Assembly (NCBI GenBank): GCA_963732005.1
Contig: CAVSXT010000005.1
Coordinates: forward strand, 1,054,001 to 1,118,000
Length of the DNA: 64,000 bases
Source of the DNA: JASLEW01 sp963732005
GTDB taxonomy: Bacteria; Acidobacteriota; Thermoanaerobaculia; Multivoradales; UBA5704
Direction of reading: 5' to 3'
Every line of letters begins with the position of its first letter. Position 1 is the stretch's first letter. The position numbers and the translations under genes were made by a program. Positions 7,383 through 18,783 of the stretch are shown piece after piece. The notes below the pieces were generated by a model. It was given only the letters and a program-made list of their open reading frames with translations, was not told the origin of the DNA and did not search any database.

Positions 7383-8739
7383 GGCGCAGGCGATCCCGAG
7401 CGGACGGCAGGCGCACGGTCGCGTGCGGGTGCCGCCCTCGAAAAGCATCACCCATCGCTATCTCAACCTGGCGCTGCTGGCGCGCCGGCCGCTGGTCGTC
7501 GAGCGGCCGCTGCTGGCCGAGGACACCCGGCTCTTCCTGGCGGCGCTCGCCGCCTGCGGCTGGAGGGTGGAGGAGCGGCAGGAACCAGAACCGGCAGAAG
7601 TCGCCCTGACGCCGCCGGTTGCCGTGGCCGCCGCGCCGCCGGCCGGCGCCGCTGCCATCGCCGCCGCCGCCGCCATCGCTGCCGCGGCAGGCAGCACCGC
7701 CGCGGTCGAGATCCACTGCGGCAATGCCGGCACCATGCTCCGTTTCCTGATCGCGTCGTTGGCGGCGCTGCCGGGCCGCTGGCGCCTCGACGGCGTGGCG
7801 CGGCTGCGCGAGCGGCCGGTCGGGCCGCTGGTGGCGGCGCTACGCGTCCTGGGCGCCGAGATCCGGTACGTCGGCCGTGACGGCGGCGTGCCGCTCGAGG
7901 TCGCCGGCGCGACGCTGCGCGGCGGCGCCACGCGCCTGGATGCCGGCGAGTCCAGTCAGTATCTCTCCGCCCTGCTGATGGCCGGCCTGGCGGCGCCCCG
8001 GCCGCTCACCGTCGAGGTGGCGGCGCTCACCTCGGCGCCCTACGTCGAGGTCACCCTGGCCGCGGTCCGGCGCTGCGGCGGGCGCATCGCGGCGCTGCGG
8101 GACGACGAGGGCCTGCGCTACAGCGTGCTTCCCGGCCTGGCCCCTCCCTCCCGCCTGCGGGTGGAGGGCGACGCCTCCGCGGCCTGCTATCCGGCGGCGG
8201 CCGCGGCGCTCACCGGCGGCAGCGTCGTCATCACTGGCGTCGGCGCCGACTCGCCGCAGGGGGATCGCCAGTTCTTCGAGCTGCTCGCCGGGATGGGTGC
8301 CGAGGTGGCCTGGCGCGGCGACGAGGTCGCGGTGCGCGGCGGCCGCCTGCGCGCCGTCGACGCGGACCTCTCGGCGATGCCGGACCAGGTGCCGACCCTG
8401 GCGGCGCTGGCCCCATTTGCCGACGGCATCACCCGCATCCGCAACGTCGGGCACCTGCGCCTGAAGGAGAGCGATCGCCTGGCGGCGATGGCCGGCGAGC
8501 TGCGCCGCCTGGGAGCGGCGGTGAAGGAGGGGCCGGACCGGCTGGACATCGCCGGCGCCTGGTGCGATACCCCACCGCCGGCCAGCCAGGTCGTGGTCGA
8601 TGCCCACGGCGATCATCGTATCGCCATGAGTCTCGCCCTGGTCGGCCTGCGCCGCCCCGGCGTGGTGGTCGCCTCGCCGCAGGTCGTCGGCAAGTCCTAT
8701 CCCGGGTTCTGGCAGGATTTCCTGGGTCTGCTCGGCTAG
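7354..8739 (+). CDS. aroA: 3-phosphoshikimate 1-carboxyvinyltransferase (EPSP synthase)
   Basis: Transfers enolpyruvyl from PEP to shikimate 3-phosphate in aromatic amino acid synthesis (cytosol). Signature segments are present: PPSKSITHR near residue 28, GNAGTMLRF near 123, LKESDR in the C-terminal half, and DHRIAMSLAL near the end. The start at 7354 places PPSKSITHR at the usual distance; it overlaps the upstream gene by 29 bases. The 461-residue length exceeds the usual 430 or so because of a low-complexity insert at residues 75-116, mostly Ala with Pro and Glu, placed just before the GNAGT loop. Confidence 0.94.
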   Translation: MTDWPSTPGEAQAIPSGRQAHGRVRVPPSKSITHRYLNLALLARRPLVVERPLLAEDTRLFLAALAACGWRVEERQEPEPAEVALTPPVAVAAAPPAGAAAIAAAAAIAAAAGSTAAVEIHCGNAGTMLRFLIASLAALPGRWRLDGVARLRERPVGPLVAALRVLGAEIRYVGRDGGVPLEVAGATLRGGATRLDAGESSQYLSALLMAGLAAPRPLTVEVAALTSAPYVEVTLAAVRRCGGRIAALRDDEGLRYSVLPGLAPPSRLRVEGDASAACYPAAAAALTGGSVVITGVGADSPQGDRQFFELLAGMGAEVAWRGDEVAVRGGRLRAVDADLSAMPDQVPTLAALAPFADGITRIRNVGHLRLKESDRLAAMAGELRRLGAAVKEGPDRLDIAGAWCDTPPPASQVVVDAHGDHRIAMSLALVGLRRPGVVVASPQVVGKSYPGFWQDFLGLLG

Positions 8740-8753
8740 CGCCCGCCCGCCGA

Positions 8754-10913
8754 ATGAGCGCCGCGGCCCAGGTCGTCCACCCGGTCCTTGCCTCGTCGCC
8801 GGCAGCGCTGCCGCTGGCCGAGGCGCGCCTGACCGACCGGCAGCGTCTGTCGGTGGTGCTGGAGGGGGCCGGACTGCTGTCGCTGCTCGAGCGCGCCGGC
8901 TGGTGGCTGCCGCGCGGTTGGGAGCCCGCGCGCGTGGCAGCCGACGGCCGGCTGCTGGTGCCGCCGGCGGCGGCGGCTCCCGGGCGCTCGCCGCGGCCGG
9001 CGCAGGAGCAGCTGCGCGAGCTGCTGCTGCGGCTGTTCGGTGTTGCTGCCGGCGCCGCGGGGCCGGCGGCGGCAGGGAGCTCCGGTCCGGAACCGGGCGA
9101 GGCCGCTCCCGGCACCGGCCTGCTCGCCGGTCGCGGGGAGGCCCGGAAGGCCGGTCGCGCGCTGCTCGTCGAATGGTGGCAGCCGTTGGTGCCGGTGCCG
9201 GCGGACGCAGCCGTGGGGCAGGTCCTGGCGCTGGCGCCGTTCCTCTGGCTGCCCGCCTTCGCGGTGGCGCGCCAATCGCTGGCTGGCGAGCTGCTGAGCC
9301 CGGCCGGCGACCGGCTCTGGGTGGCGGGACCGAGCGCCAGCCGTACCCGCTTGCTCGCGGGTTGCCGCGGCGCCGACGAGCTGGCGGCCCGCCTGGGCGG
9401 AGCGCTGGCCCGGACCTGGTGGGATGGGGAGACGCCGCCGGCCGCCGCCGGGACGGCGGCGCCTGGGGTGCCGGCGGCAGAGGGTGCACAGGCGGCCGGA
9501 GGTGCGCAGGACGCCGGAGGTACGCAGGCAGTCGAGGCTGTGCCGGCGGTTGAGGGTACGCGGGCGGCCGAAGGTGCGCCGGCGGCAGGCGCCCTACCCG
9601 AGGCTCCGACCACCGAGGCCGCCAGGCTGGGCCTCGCCTTGGCGTCCGCGAGCCTCGGCCGCTTCGCCGCGGCGCTGGCGATCCTGGTCCCCTGCCGGGC
9701 GCCGGCCGCCCGCCTGCTCCGGGCGCGCTGTCAGGTGCAGCTCGGCCGTCTCGGCGCCGCGCGCGCCACCCTGCGTCGATTGGAGGCCCTGCGGCTGACG
9801 CCGGAGGTGGCGATCGAGGCGGCCGAGCTGGCAGTGCGGGTCTTTGCCAACAGCGGCGAGCCGGACCATGTGCCGCGCTGGGTGCGCCGCGCGCTGGCAG
9901 CGGCAAAGGCGGCAACCGCCCCCGACAGGGCAAGGGCCGCGTTGGTGGCGGCGGCGGCGGCCTGGGATCGTCAGGAACCCGCGGCGATGGAGCCGTACCT
10001 GGAGGCAGCCCGGGCCGCCCTCTTCGATGGCGGCGGCGGCCCAGCGCCGGATCAGGCTGGCGACGCCTTCGTCCAGGCCCTCTGGCGCTGGCATCACGCT
10101 CGCGGCATGCAAGCCACGGCCGCGTTCGATGGCGCCGCGGTGGTCGAGCACCTGCGGCGGGCGCTGGGCTGCGGCCGCCGACGGCTCGCCCGTCACGAAG
10201 CCGCCGGCCTGTGGAACGACCTCGGTATCGGCCGCGTGCAGAGCGACGACCTGGCGGGGGCGGAACGCGCCTTCCTGCACGCCCAGCGGCTGCTCGGTGG
10301 CTGCGAAGGACCCCGGCGCGCCACGCTCGCCTTGCACAACCTGGCGGAGGTGCGGCTGCGCCGCGGGCGCACCGCCGGCGTGCGCGAGATCCTGGCTCGC
10401 TCGACGGCGGAGAACCGCCGCGCCGGCAACCTGCGCGGCCTCACCCAGGACACCGAGCTGTGGGCGAGGCTCGAGCTGGTGCTCGGGCGGCCCGCGGAAG
10501 CCGCGGCCCTCTGCCGTGCGGCGATCGAGCGCCTCGGGCGGCGCCGGTCGCGGTGGCGGCGGGAGGTGCTGGCGGTGCTGCTCGCCCGAGCTCTCGGCTG
10601 GCTGGAGCGGCCGTCCGCCGCGGCGGCAGAGCTGGCGCTCGCCGGCGGCGGCGCGGTGGCGGAGCTCGAGGCCGAGGAACGCCCGGCGCTGTGGGCGCAT
10701 GCCGGCGAGCCCGCGGCTGCGCGGTGCGCCGCGGCGTCGCTGGAGTTGCCGCTACGCCGCCTCTGGCTGGCGGTGCTGGATGGCGGGCCGGTGCCGGGCG
10801 ACAGCTGGGAGGCGCTGGCCGGTCTGGAGCCCTATCGCGCGGCGCGGCTGCTGTTCGACCTCGAACGCGCCGCGGCCGGCGGGCTCGAAGGCTCCCGCCG
10901 CCTGGCGGCGGCC
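8754..10913 (+). CDS. TPR-like sensory region of a sigma-54 activator (5' part, frameshifted)
   Basis: First 720 codons of what should be one 1192-residue protein. It begins 14 bases after aroA with MSAAAQVVHPV. After an N-terminal region of unknown fold and an Ala/Gly/Glu-rich spacer (about residues 225-285), it contains TPR-like helical repeats rich in Ala, Leu and Arg (for example GRLGAARATLRRLEAL and DDLAGAERAFLHAQRLL). The natural reading ends near 10913: beyond it this frame turns Arg/Gly/Pro-rich, while the next frame continues a Leu/Ala helix. The frame stays open to 11462 by chance. Removing one base at 10911-10914 joins it to the AAA+ part. Confidence 0.72.
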
Positions 10914-10914
10914 G

Positions 10915-12333
10915 GCGATCGCGGTGCTGCGCCAGGCAGGCGCCGGCAGCCTCGCGGCATGGCTGGAGCTTCGCGACGCTGGACCCTGGCAGGCCCTCGC
11001 CGCCTACGCCGCCCGGCCGGCGGGCGACCTGGGGGCAATCGGCGCCCTGCTGCGGAGCGCCGCCGATCCCCTGGCGAGAATCTCGTGGATACCGGCCGGC
11101 GAGGTGCGCGAGACGCCTGTCGCCGCCGACCTGGTGGCCGATGCTCCCCCCGCGCTCGCTGCCGACCTGCCGGCCGGACGCCTGGAGCTGCGCTGCCGGA
11201 GACTCGAGCCGGCGCTCATCTCCTGCTTCGCCCTGGCAGCCCGCGATCTGGCGGCCGGCGGCGCCGGGGCGGCTGCTTCCGGGACTGGGGCCGCCGGTTC
11301 CGATCTGCTCGGGATCGGCCTCTTCTCGGCGGCGGGCGCGCCAGCAGCGTCGGGTCCGGCGGGTTCCCGCCTGGCCGCCTTGCCGGCCGCCACCAGCCTG
11401 GCCGGCTCGAGCCCCGGCTTGCGGGCCGCCGTGGCGCGGCTCGCTCTGGTCGCGACGGCTGACATCCCGGTCCTGATTCGCGGCGAGAGCGGTACGGGCA
11501 AGGAGCTGGCGGCGCGCGACATCCACCGTGCCAGCGCGCGGGCGCATGGCCCTTTCTTGGCGATCAACTGCGCGGCGCTGGCCGAGTCGCTGCAACTGTC
11601 GGATCTGTTCGGTCACGTGCGCGGCGCCTTCACCGGCGCCGATCGCGACCGGATGGGTGTCTTCGAAACGGCGCGCGGCGGCACGGTGTTGCTGGACGAG
11701 ATCGGCGACCTGCCGCTCCCCGCTCAAGGGTTGTTGCTGCGGGTGCTGCAGGAGGCGGAGGTGCGGCGCCTGGGCGAGAGCCTGCCGCGGCGGGTGGACG
11801 TGCGGGTGCTGGCCGCCACCCACCGCGACCTGGAGCGGGCGGTCGCCGGCGGCTCGTTCCGCGAGGATCTTTTCTATCGCCTCAAGGTTGGCGCCGTCGA
11901 CCTGCCGCCGCTACGCGAGCGCGGCGACGACGTGCTGGAGCTGGCGCAGCTGTTCCTGTCCCGTTTGCCGCGGTCGCCGGCGCCGCGCCTTGCCGCCGGC
12001 GCCCGCGAGCGGCTGCGCGCGCACTCGTGGCCAGGCAATGTGCGCGAGCTCGAGAACGTGCTGCGCCTCGCTGCGGCGCTGGCCGGGGGCGGTGTCATCG
12101 AGGCCGAGCATCTCGAGCTGTCGCCCGCGGCAGCCGGCTCGCCGGCGGTGGTGGCGGTCCCGTCCGCAACGGCTGCCACCGGCACCTACCACCAGCAGAT
12201 CGAGGCCTTGCGCCGGCAGCTGGTGGTCGCGGCGATCGCCGCCGCTGCCGGCAATCATGCCGAGGCGGCGCGGCGCCTGGGCATTTCCCGCCAGGCGCTT
12301 TCCTATCTGGTACGCCAGCTCGATTTGCGTTGA
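10915..12333 (+). CDS. sigma-54 interaction AAA+ domain with Fis-type HTH (3' part, frameshifted)
   Basis: C-terminal 472 residues of a bacterial enhancer-binding protein. Walker A is GESGTGKE, the sigma-54 contact loop GAFTGA is intact, Walker B is LLDEIGDL, and the arginine-finger region reads FREDLFYRL. The end is a Fis-type helix-turn-helix (NHAEAARRLGISRQALSYLV). It would activate sigma-54 promoters by ATP-driven open complex formation. The product continues the TPR part in the +1 frame, so a single inserted base separates sensor from motor. No start codon with a ribosome binding site is evident at the junction, so independent translation is unlikely. No convincing -24/-12 promoter was found nearby. 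Confidence 0.8.
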   Translation, partial: AIAVLRQAGAGSLAAWLELRDAGPWQALAAYAARPAGDLGAIGALLRSAADPLARISWIPAGEVRETPVAADLVADAPPALAADLPAGRLELRCRRLEPALISCFALAARDLAAGGAGAAASGTGAAGSDLLGIGLFSAAGAPAASGPAGSRLAALPAATSLAGSSPGLRAAVARLALVATADIPVLIRGESGTGKELAARDIHRASARAHGPFLAINCAALAESLQLSDLFGHVRGAFTGADRDRMGVFETARGGTVLLDEIGDLPLPAQGLLLRVLQEAEVRRLGESLPRRVDVRVLAATHRDLERAVAGGSFREDLFYRLKVGAVDLPPLRERGDDVLELAQLFLSRLPRSPAPRLAAGARERLRAHSWPGNVRELENVLRLAAALAGGGVIEAEHLELSPAAAGSPAVVAVPSATAATGTYHQQIEALRRQLVVAAIAAAAGNHAEAARRLGISRQALSYLVRQLDLR

Positions 12334-12351
12334 AAGCCGGGAGCTCTCGCT

Positions 12352-12837
12352 TCACTGCCGGTGCGTGAGGTGTGCGCGCAGGCCGCCGGCGATCCGCTCC
12401 AATCCGGCGCGGTCGTGATCGTCGAAAGCGCCAGGGAAATGCGAATCGACGTCGAGCACGGCGATCAGCTCGCCGGCGCCGGCGAAAATCGGCACCACGA
12501 TCTCGGAACGGGCCGCGGCGTCGCAGGCGATGTGGCCGGGGAAAAGCTCGACGTCGGCGACCACCTGCGTCGAGCGCGACCTGGCGGCGGCGCCGCAGAC
12601 GCCGCGCGCGAAGGGGATCTCCAGGCAGCCGAGCGGCCCCTGATAGGGCCCGACCCGCAACAGCTCCGGCGCCACCACGCGATAGAAACCCGCCCAGCTG
12701 GCATAAGGGATCCGTTCGTGCAGCAGACAGGCGCAGGTGGACATCGCCGTCACGTCGTCGCTGATGCCGGCGAGCACCGCCTCGAGATCGCGCAGGACGC
12801 CGGCATAGAGGGTGAGCTTGTCAGGTGGGCTGTCCAT
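12352..12837 (-). CDS. msrC: free methionine-(R)-sulfoxide reductase (GAF domain)
   Basis: Reduces free Met-(R)-sulfoxide to methionine in the cytosol, protecting against oxidation. The 161-residue protein is a single GAF domain with cysteines at 71, 81 and 105. Their 10- and 24-residue spacing equals that of the catalytic/resolving cysteines of Escherichia coli fRMsr (84, 94, 118). The flanking segments LGCLEIPFARGVCG and HIACD also match. It is convergent with the sigma-54 activator, with an 18-base gap and no clear terminator. Confidence 0.92.
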   Translation of the reverse strand: MDSPPDKLTLYAGVLRDLEAVLAGISDDVTAMSTCACLLHERIPYASWAGFYRVVAPELLRVGPYQGPLGCLEIPFARGVCGAAARSRSTQVVADVELFPGHIACDAAARSEIVVPIFAGAGELIAVLDVDSHFPGAFDDHDRAGLERIAGGLRAHLTHRQ

Positions 12838-12890
12838 TCGCGAATTCTACGCCAAAGGCGCCGGCGTTGCGGTCATTCGGCGGCAGCGCC

Positions 12891-12956
12891 GGCAGGTTGC
12901 AAGCCGCTGCCGGCGTCGCGGGCAAGTCAGGGCGCTGGCCATTCACCTGGCACCGG
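12891..12956 (+). repeat. diverged dispersed repeat, copy 1
   Basis: About 66 bases that align with 14665-14728, roughly 50 matching positions by eye, including GCAAGCCGCT, CCGGCGTCG, CGCTGG and ATTCAC in the same order. It lies in the 426-base gap (12838-13263) upstream of the HTH/AT-hook gene; apart from this copy and the promoter near 13150 I see nothing else in that gap. Confidence 0.6.
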
Positions 12957-13137
12957 GCGCTGGCGCTGGTGTGCGCCGCCGGCCGGTCCCGGGCGGGTTT
13001 CGCCAGCTTCGATCAACGTCGGACCGGGATCGCAAGGATCGTCGCGGCGCGACTTTGATCGAACCGGCCGGCACGCTGCGATCGGTGTAACTTTTGCCGA
13101 GCGGATGCGATCAGTGGCGCTGGCAGTGCCGGCACTA

Positions 13138-13166
13138 TTGACTTGTGGCCGCGGGTTTTTGATAAT
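13138..13166 (+). promoter_or_regulatory. sigma-70-type promoter for the HTH/AT-hook gene
   Basis: TTGACT at 13138-13143 and GATAAT at 13161-13166, separated by exactly 17 bases. Each hexamer differs from consensus at one position. A transcript would start near 13173 with a leader of about 90 bases; AGGGAGG at 13245-13252 precedes the ATG at 13264. This is one of the strongest promoter matches in the window. Confidence 0.8.
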
Positions 13167-13263
13167 GCCAGCTGCATGTTAAGTAGGCTCGATCGAATTC
13201 TATCGCTTTCGTCCTCATTACCGAGACTGTCCTCATCACCGAGATAGGGAGGCAAGAGAAGAC

Positions 13264-14232
13264 ATGGCAGAGCCCCAGACGCCGGATCGGTCAGCGCCCG
13301 CCGAGGAGAAGTTATACACGTTGTCGGAGATCTCGCAGCGCACCGGCATCTCGATGCCGACGCTGCAGCGCTACAAGAAGACGTACCAGGACCGTATCCC
13401 ATCGGTTGGCGCGGGACGGAAGCAGCGCTATCCGGAGCATTCGCTGCCGGTTTTCGGGGAGCTGCGCAGCGAAAACGCGAGCAAGCGCGGCAGGCCGCGT
13501 AAGGACGCCGCGGCCGCGGTATCAGGCGCCGCGGCAGCGACGCCCAAGCGGCGCCCGGCCAAGCGCGGTGCCGGCGGCCGTGGTGGCCGCGTCGCCGCGG
13601 CCGGCGCTCGCCGCGGTCGTCCCGCCGCCGCGGCTCCGGCCGCCAAGCCTGCCGGCCGGCGCCCAGGCCGCCCACGCAAGACTCAGCCGGCCGCCGCTGC
13701 GAAGCCGGCTGCCGCCCGCCGTCGCGGTCGTCCCGCGCGGGCCGCTGCCGGCACCGGTCGCGTCGGCCGTCCTCCTGGCCGCCGTCTCGGCCGTCCTCCC
13801 GGCTCAGGCCGTGCGGCGGGTGCCAGCGCCAAGCCCGAGGGCCTGCTGACGCTGACTCAGATCAGCAAGACCACCGGCATTTCGTATCCGACCCTGGTGC
13901 GTTACGTGCGCCTTTACTCCAAGCGTTTGCCGCACGCGGGCAAGGGCCGCGCGCGCCGCTTCTATCCTGAAGCGGTGGAGGTTTTCCGGACCCTGCGCCA
14001 GGCAAGCGGCCGCGGTGGCCGGCGGGCCGGCGGCCGTGGTGCGGCTCCCGGCACGGCGCGGCGCGGACGGCCGCCCAAGTCGGCGGCCGCGAACATTGCG
14101 AGTGCCGCAAGCGCCGCAACCGGGCGGCTCGAAGCCGTCCTGGCGCAGCGCATCCGCGACCTCGAGAAGCTGCGTCTGGCGGTCGAGAAGCAGTTCGGCG
14201 ATCTCGCCAAAGGGTTGCAGCGACTGTTCTGA
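13264..14232 (+). CDS. DNA-binding protein with two MerR-like HTH domains and AT-hook-like motifs
   Basis: A 322-residue basic protein. Residues 17-66 form a MerR-like winged HTH (LYTLSEISQRTGISMPTLQRY) and residues 194-244 repeat the same design (LLTLTQISKTTGISYPTLVRY). Between them is an Ala/Pro/Arg/Lys-rich linker with GRP cores at 76, 118, 135, 155, 168 and 176, and a seventh at 268; several are full AT-hook-like GRPRK or GRPPK. Residues 285-322 form a helical, probably coiled-coil tail. No ligand domain is present. The layout suggests an architectural DNA-binding or nucleoid protein rather than a classical MerR sensor. It has its own strong promoter and a tandem repeat starting at its stop codon. 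No characterised homologue is recognised. Confidence 0.82.
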   Translation: MAEPQTPDRSAPAEEKLYTLSEISQRTGISMPTLQRYKKTYQDRIPSVGAGRKQRYPEHSLPVFGELRSENASKRGRPRKDAAAAVSGAAAATPKRRPAKRGAGGRGGRVAAAGARRGRPAAAAPAAKPAGRRPGRPRKTQPAAAAKPAAARRRGRPARAAAGTGRVGRPPGRRLGRPPGSGRAAGASAKPEGLLTLTQISKTTGISYPTLVRYVRLYSKRLPHAGKGRARRFYPEAVEVFRTLRQASGRGGRRAGGRGAAPGTARRGRPPKSAAANIASAASAATGRLEAVLAQRIRDLEKLRLAVEKQFGDLAKGLQRLF

Positions 14233-14416
14233 CCTGCGGGGCATGCCGCGACAGGCGACCATCGGAGCCGCGGCGGACCTGCAGGGCATGCCGCGACAGG
14301 CGACAATCGGAGCCGCGGCGGACCTGCGGGGCATGCCGCGACAGGCGACCACGACCTGCCGGGAGTGTCGCGAATGGCGACCACCGGAGCCGCGACCGGA
14401 GCCGCGGCGGACCTGG
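14231..14416 (+). repeat. 45-bp tandem repeat downstream of the HTH/AT-hook gene
   Basis: Two full 45-bp units (14231-14275, 14276-14320) differing at two positions, a third truncated unit from 14321, and a rearranged, diverged copy to 14416. Each unit begins GACCTGCGGGGCATGCCG; the first unit includes the last two bases of the stop codon. GCATGC and CCGCGG inside the units are palindromic. The rest of the gap to 14731 holds the second dispersed repeat and otherwise nothing recognisable. Confidence 0.88.
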
Positions 14417-14664
14417 CGTGATCCATTCCCGGCGCGACGCGAAAGCCGCGCGCGCCGGCGTCAACAAGAGAGATCCGGCCCGCCGGCGGCGGTGCCGCAG
14501 GCGGCCGGCGCCGGAACTTTGTATTCCTTCCTTTCAGCCAATCGACGACTCCTGGATGGTCAGGTGTTCGCGGAACGCTTGCTGCATGCTACCGAGGTAA
14601 CACCGCGCTGGTCAGTTCCTGCTTTCGTAGCTAATGTCCCGCCCTGTTAATCGGCATGGCGAAG

Positions 14665-14728
14665 GAGCAGGTCGCAAGCCGCTCCGGCGTCGAAGGCACG
14701 CCAGGCGCTGGTGATTCACGGGTACAGG
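14665..14728 (+). repeat. diverged dispersed repeat, copy 2
   Basis: Partner of 12891-12956 in the same orientation, located four bases beyond the thiL stop. The two copies bracket the HTH/AT-hook gene and its tandem repeat, 1.77 kb apart. Function unknown; no terminal inverted repeats or transposase accompany them. Confidence 0.6.
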
Positions 14729-14731
14729 CCT

Positions 14732-15814
14732 CTAGCCTCTGGTCAGGTGGTCCCAGCCGGCGGCCGGCAGGTCACACAGTGCGCCGCCAGTGATCAGCGA
14801 CACTCGCCGGTTCGCGGTGATCCTGCCGATCGCCCGGCAGCCGAACCGGGCGGGCGGCGCAACGTCCTCGGGCAAGGTGAACAACAGGACGTAATCCTCG
14901 CCGCCGCCGAGCGCGAGCTCAACGGGTGTCACGCCAAGCGCGACACAGAGGGCGGTGAAGCCCGCCGCGAGCGGCAGCTGATCGGACTCCACGCGCGCAC
15001 CGACGCGGCTTTCGCCGCAGAGCCGGTGGAGATCGCGGCCGACGCCGTCCGAGACGTCGATCGCTGCCGCGGCCGGCTGCCGCGCCAGCCACTGGCCGAG
15101 CGCCAGCTGCGGCTGCGGCAGCAGGTGGCGACGCACCGCCCGCCGGGCCGCAGCGGCCAGCCGGCGCCGCTTCACCTGGCCGGTCCAGCCGGCGGGCAGC
15201 ACGACCCGACCGGCGGCAAGGCGTGCGCCGGCGCCGATCAGCAGCCGACCGGCAGCGGATTCGCCAACCGTACCGCCCAACCACAGCCGGTGGCCGGCCG
15301 CGGCGCCGCCCCGGCGCAGCCAGCGCGATCCCGGGCGTAGGCGACCGATCAAGGTGAGCGTCGCGGCCACCACGCCGGTCGAGGTAGGCGATCCAGTCGC
15401 AGCCGGTGAGGCAATCGAGGCGGTTGAGCCGGCGGCGCACGCGGCGCCGGCGGCCGGGCTGCGTGAGAGGTCGCCTCCGGCCAGCCGCAGCCGGTGGCGC
15501 GCACAGGCCGCGAGCAGGGCGCGAAAGAAGCGCCGGTGATCGAAATCCGGCGCCGCCGTCAGCGCCAGGAAGGCATAGGACGGGATCGCTCCCATCGCCG
15601 CCAGGTCGGAGAGATTGACCGCCAGCAGCCGCTCGGCAAGGACCGCGGCGTCGAGGCCGGGCACGAAATGGACGCCGGCGATCTGGCTGTCGACGGTGAC
15701 GGCGAACGGCCCGGCCGCGGGGAGAACGGCGGCGTCGTCGCCGATCAACGGGCGATCGAGGCGCCGCCGCAGCCAGCGCAGCAGCCGGTCCTCGCCGTCG
15801 AGCGCGGGAGCCAT
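14732..15814 (-). CDS. thiL: thiamine-monophosphate kinase
   Basis: Phosphorylates thiamine monophosphate to thiamine diphosphate (cytosol). The 360-residue product shows ThiL/PurM-fold motifs: GDDAAV near residue 25, DSQIAGVHF, LAGGDLSRS, DVSDGVGRD and GGEDYVLLF. It is longer than typical (about 320-330) because of an Ala/Ser/Thr-rich insert after the SRSPAAG segment. The ATG at 15814 is preferred over a TTG nine bases upstream. It lies 54 bases after lon on the same strand and is probably the last gene of the nrdR-hsp20-lon run. Confidence 0.9.
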   Translation of the reverse strand: MAPALDGEDRLLRWLRRRLDRPLIGDDAAVLPAAGPFAVTVDSQIAGVHFVPGLDAAVLAERLLAVNLSDLAAMGAIPSYAFLALTAAPDFDHRRFFRALLAACARHRLRLAGGDLSRSPAAGAACAAGSTASIASPAATGSPTSTGVVAATLTLIGRLRPGSRWLRRGGAAAGHRLWLGGTVGESAAGRLLIGAGARLAAGRVVLPAGWTGQVKRRRLAAAARRAVRRHLLPQPQLALGQWLARQPAAAAIDVSDGVGRDLHRLCGESRVGARVESDQLPLAAGFTALCVALGVTPVELALGGGEDYVLLFTLPEDVAPPARFGCRAIGRITANRRVSLITGGALCDLPAAGWDHLTRG

Positions 15815-15868
15815 GATTCGCAATCAGCCGCGACCGATCGGCACGAGCTGCGGACCTGCCCTGCCGCG

Positions 15869-18321
<2,453 letters not shown>

Positions 18322-18325
<4 letters not shown>

Positions 18326-18783
18326 GTCGGATCCTCTTGATGCAACTCTTCGACATGCAAGCGACGAGCCGCTTGTCGTTGTTCCTTGATCTTCGGGAAC
18401 TCGATGATCAGCAGGCCCTCGGCCATCCGCGCCGTGCCGAGATGGCTGTTGACCGGCCAGAACAGCTGCAGCTCGCGGCTGAAGCGTCCCTGGCTGCGCT
18501 CGAGGCAGTGATATTTGATCTTCTCTCCCGATGGCGGCGGCGGCTTGAGGCCCGAGAGCATCAGCAGCTGGCCCTTGACCTCCACCGTCAGGTCGCCCGC
18601 CGAGAAGCCCGGCACCTCGACGAGGATGAGGATCGACGTGGCGGTCTCGACGACGTCGATGGCGGGCTGCCATTCGCCGATGGCCAGATCGCCTTCCGGC
18701 AGGCCGATGGCCTCCTGCAGCAGCCGGTCCACCTCTGCCTGGAAACGCGACAGCAGGTACAGCGAGGCATACCTGCCGCTCAT
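18322..18783 (-). CDS. Hsp20/alpha-crystallin small heat-shock protein
   Basis: ATP-independent holdase of about 153 residues. The alpha-crystallin region runs from WQPAIDVVETATSILILVEVPG through the C-terminal strand LLIIEFPKIKE. It overlaps nrdR upstream and lon downstream by four bases each (ATGA at 18780-18783 and 18322-18325), so the three are tightly coupled. Pairing a holdase with Lon fits protein quality control. Confidence 0.88.

Noticed and set aside
8754..12333. Programmed ribosomal frameshift in the TPR/sigma-54 gene
   Set aside because: No slippery heptamer or strong downstream pseudoknot is evident, and a second gene in the window has a similar single extra base, so sequence error is more economical.
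12838..13137. Hidden gene in the gap before the HTH/AT-hook promoter
   Set aside because: No frame combines a start with a ribosome binding site and protein-like composition; only the dispersed repeat is recognisable.
14231..14416. CRISPR-like array
   Set aside because: The units are contiguous without unique spacers, and no cas gene is nearby. The same holds for the arrays at 35396 and 63514.
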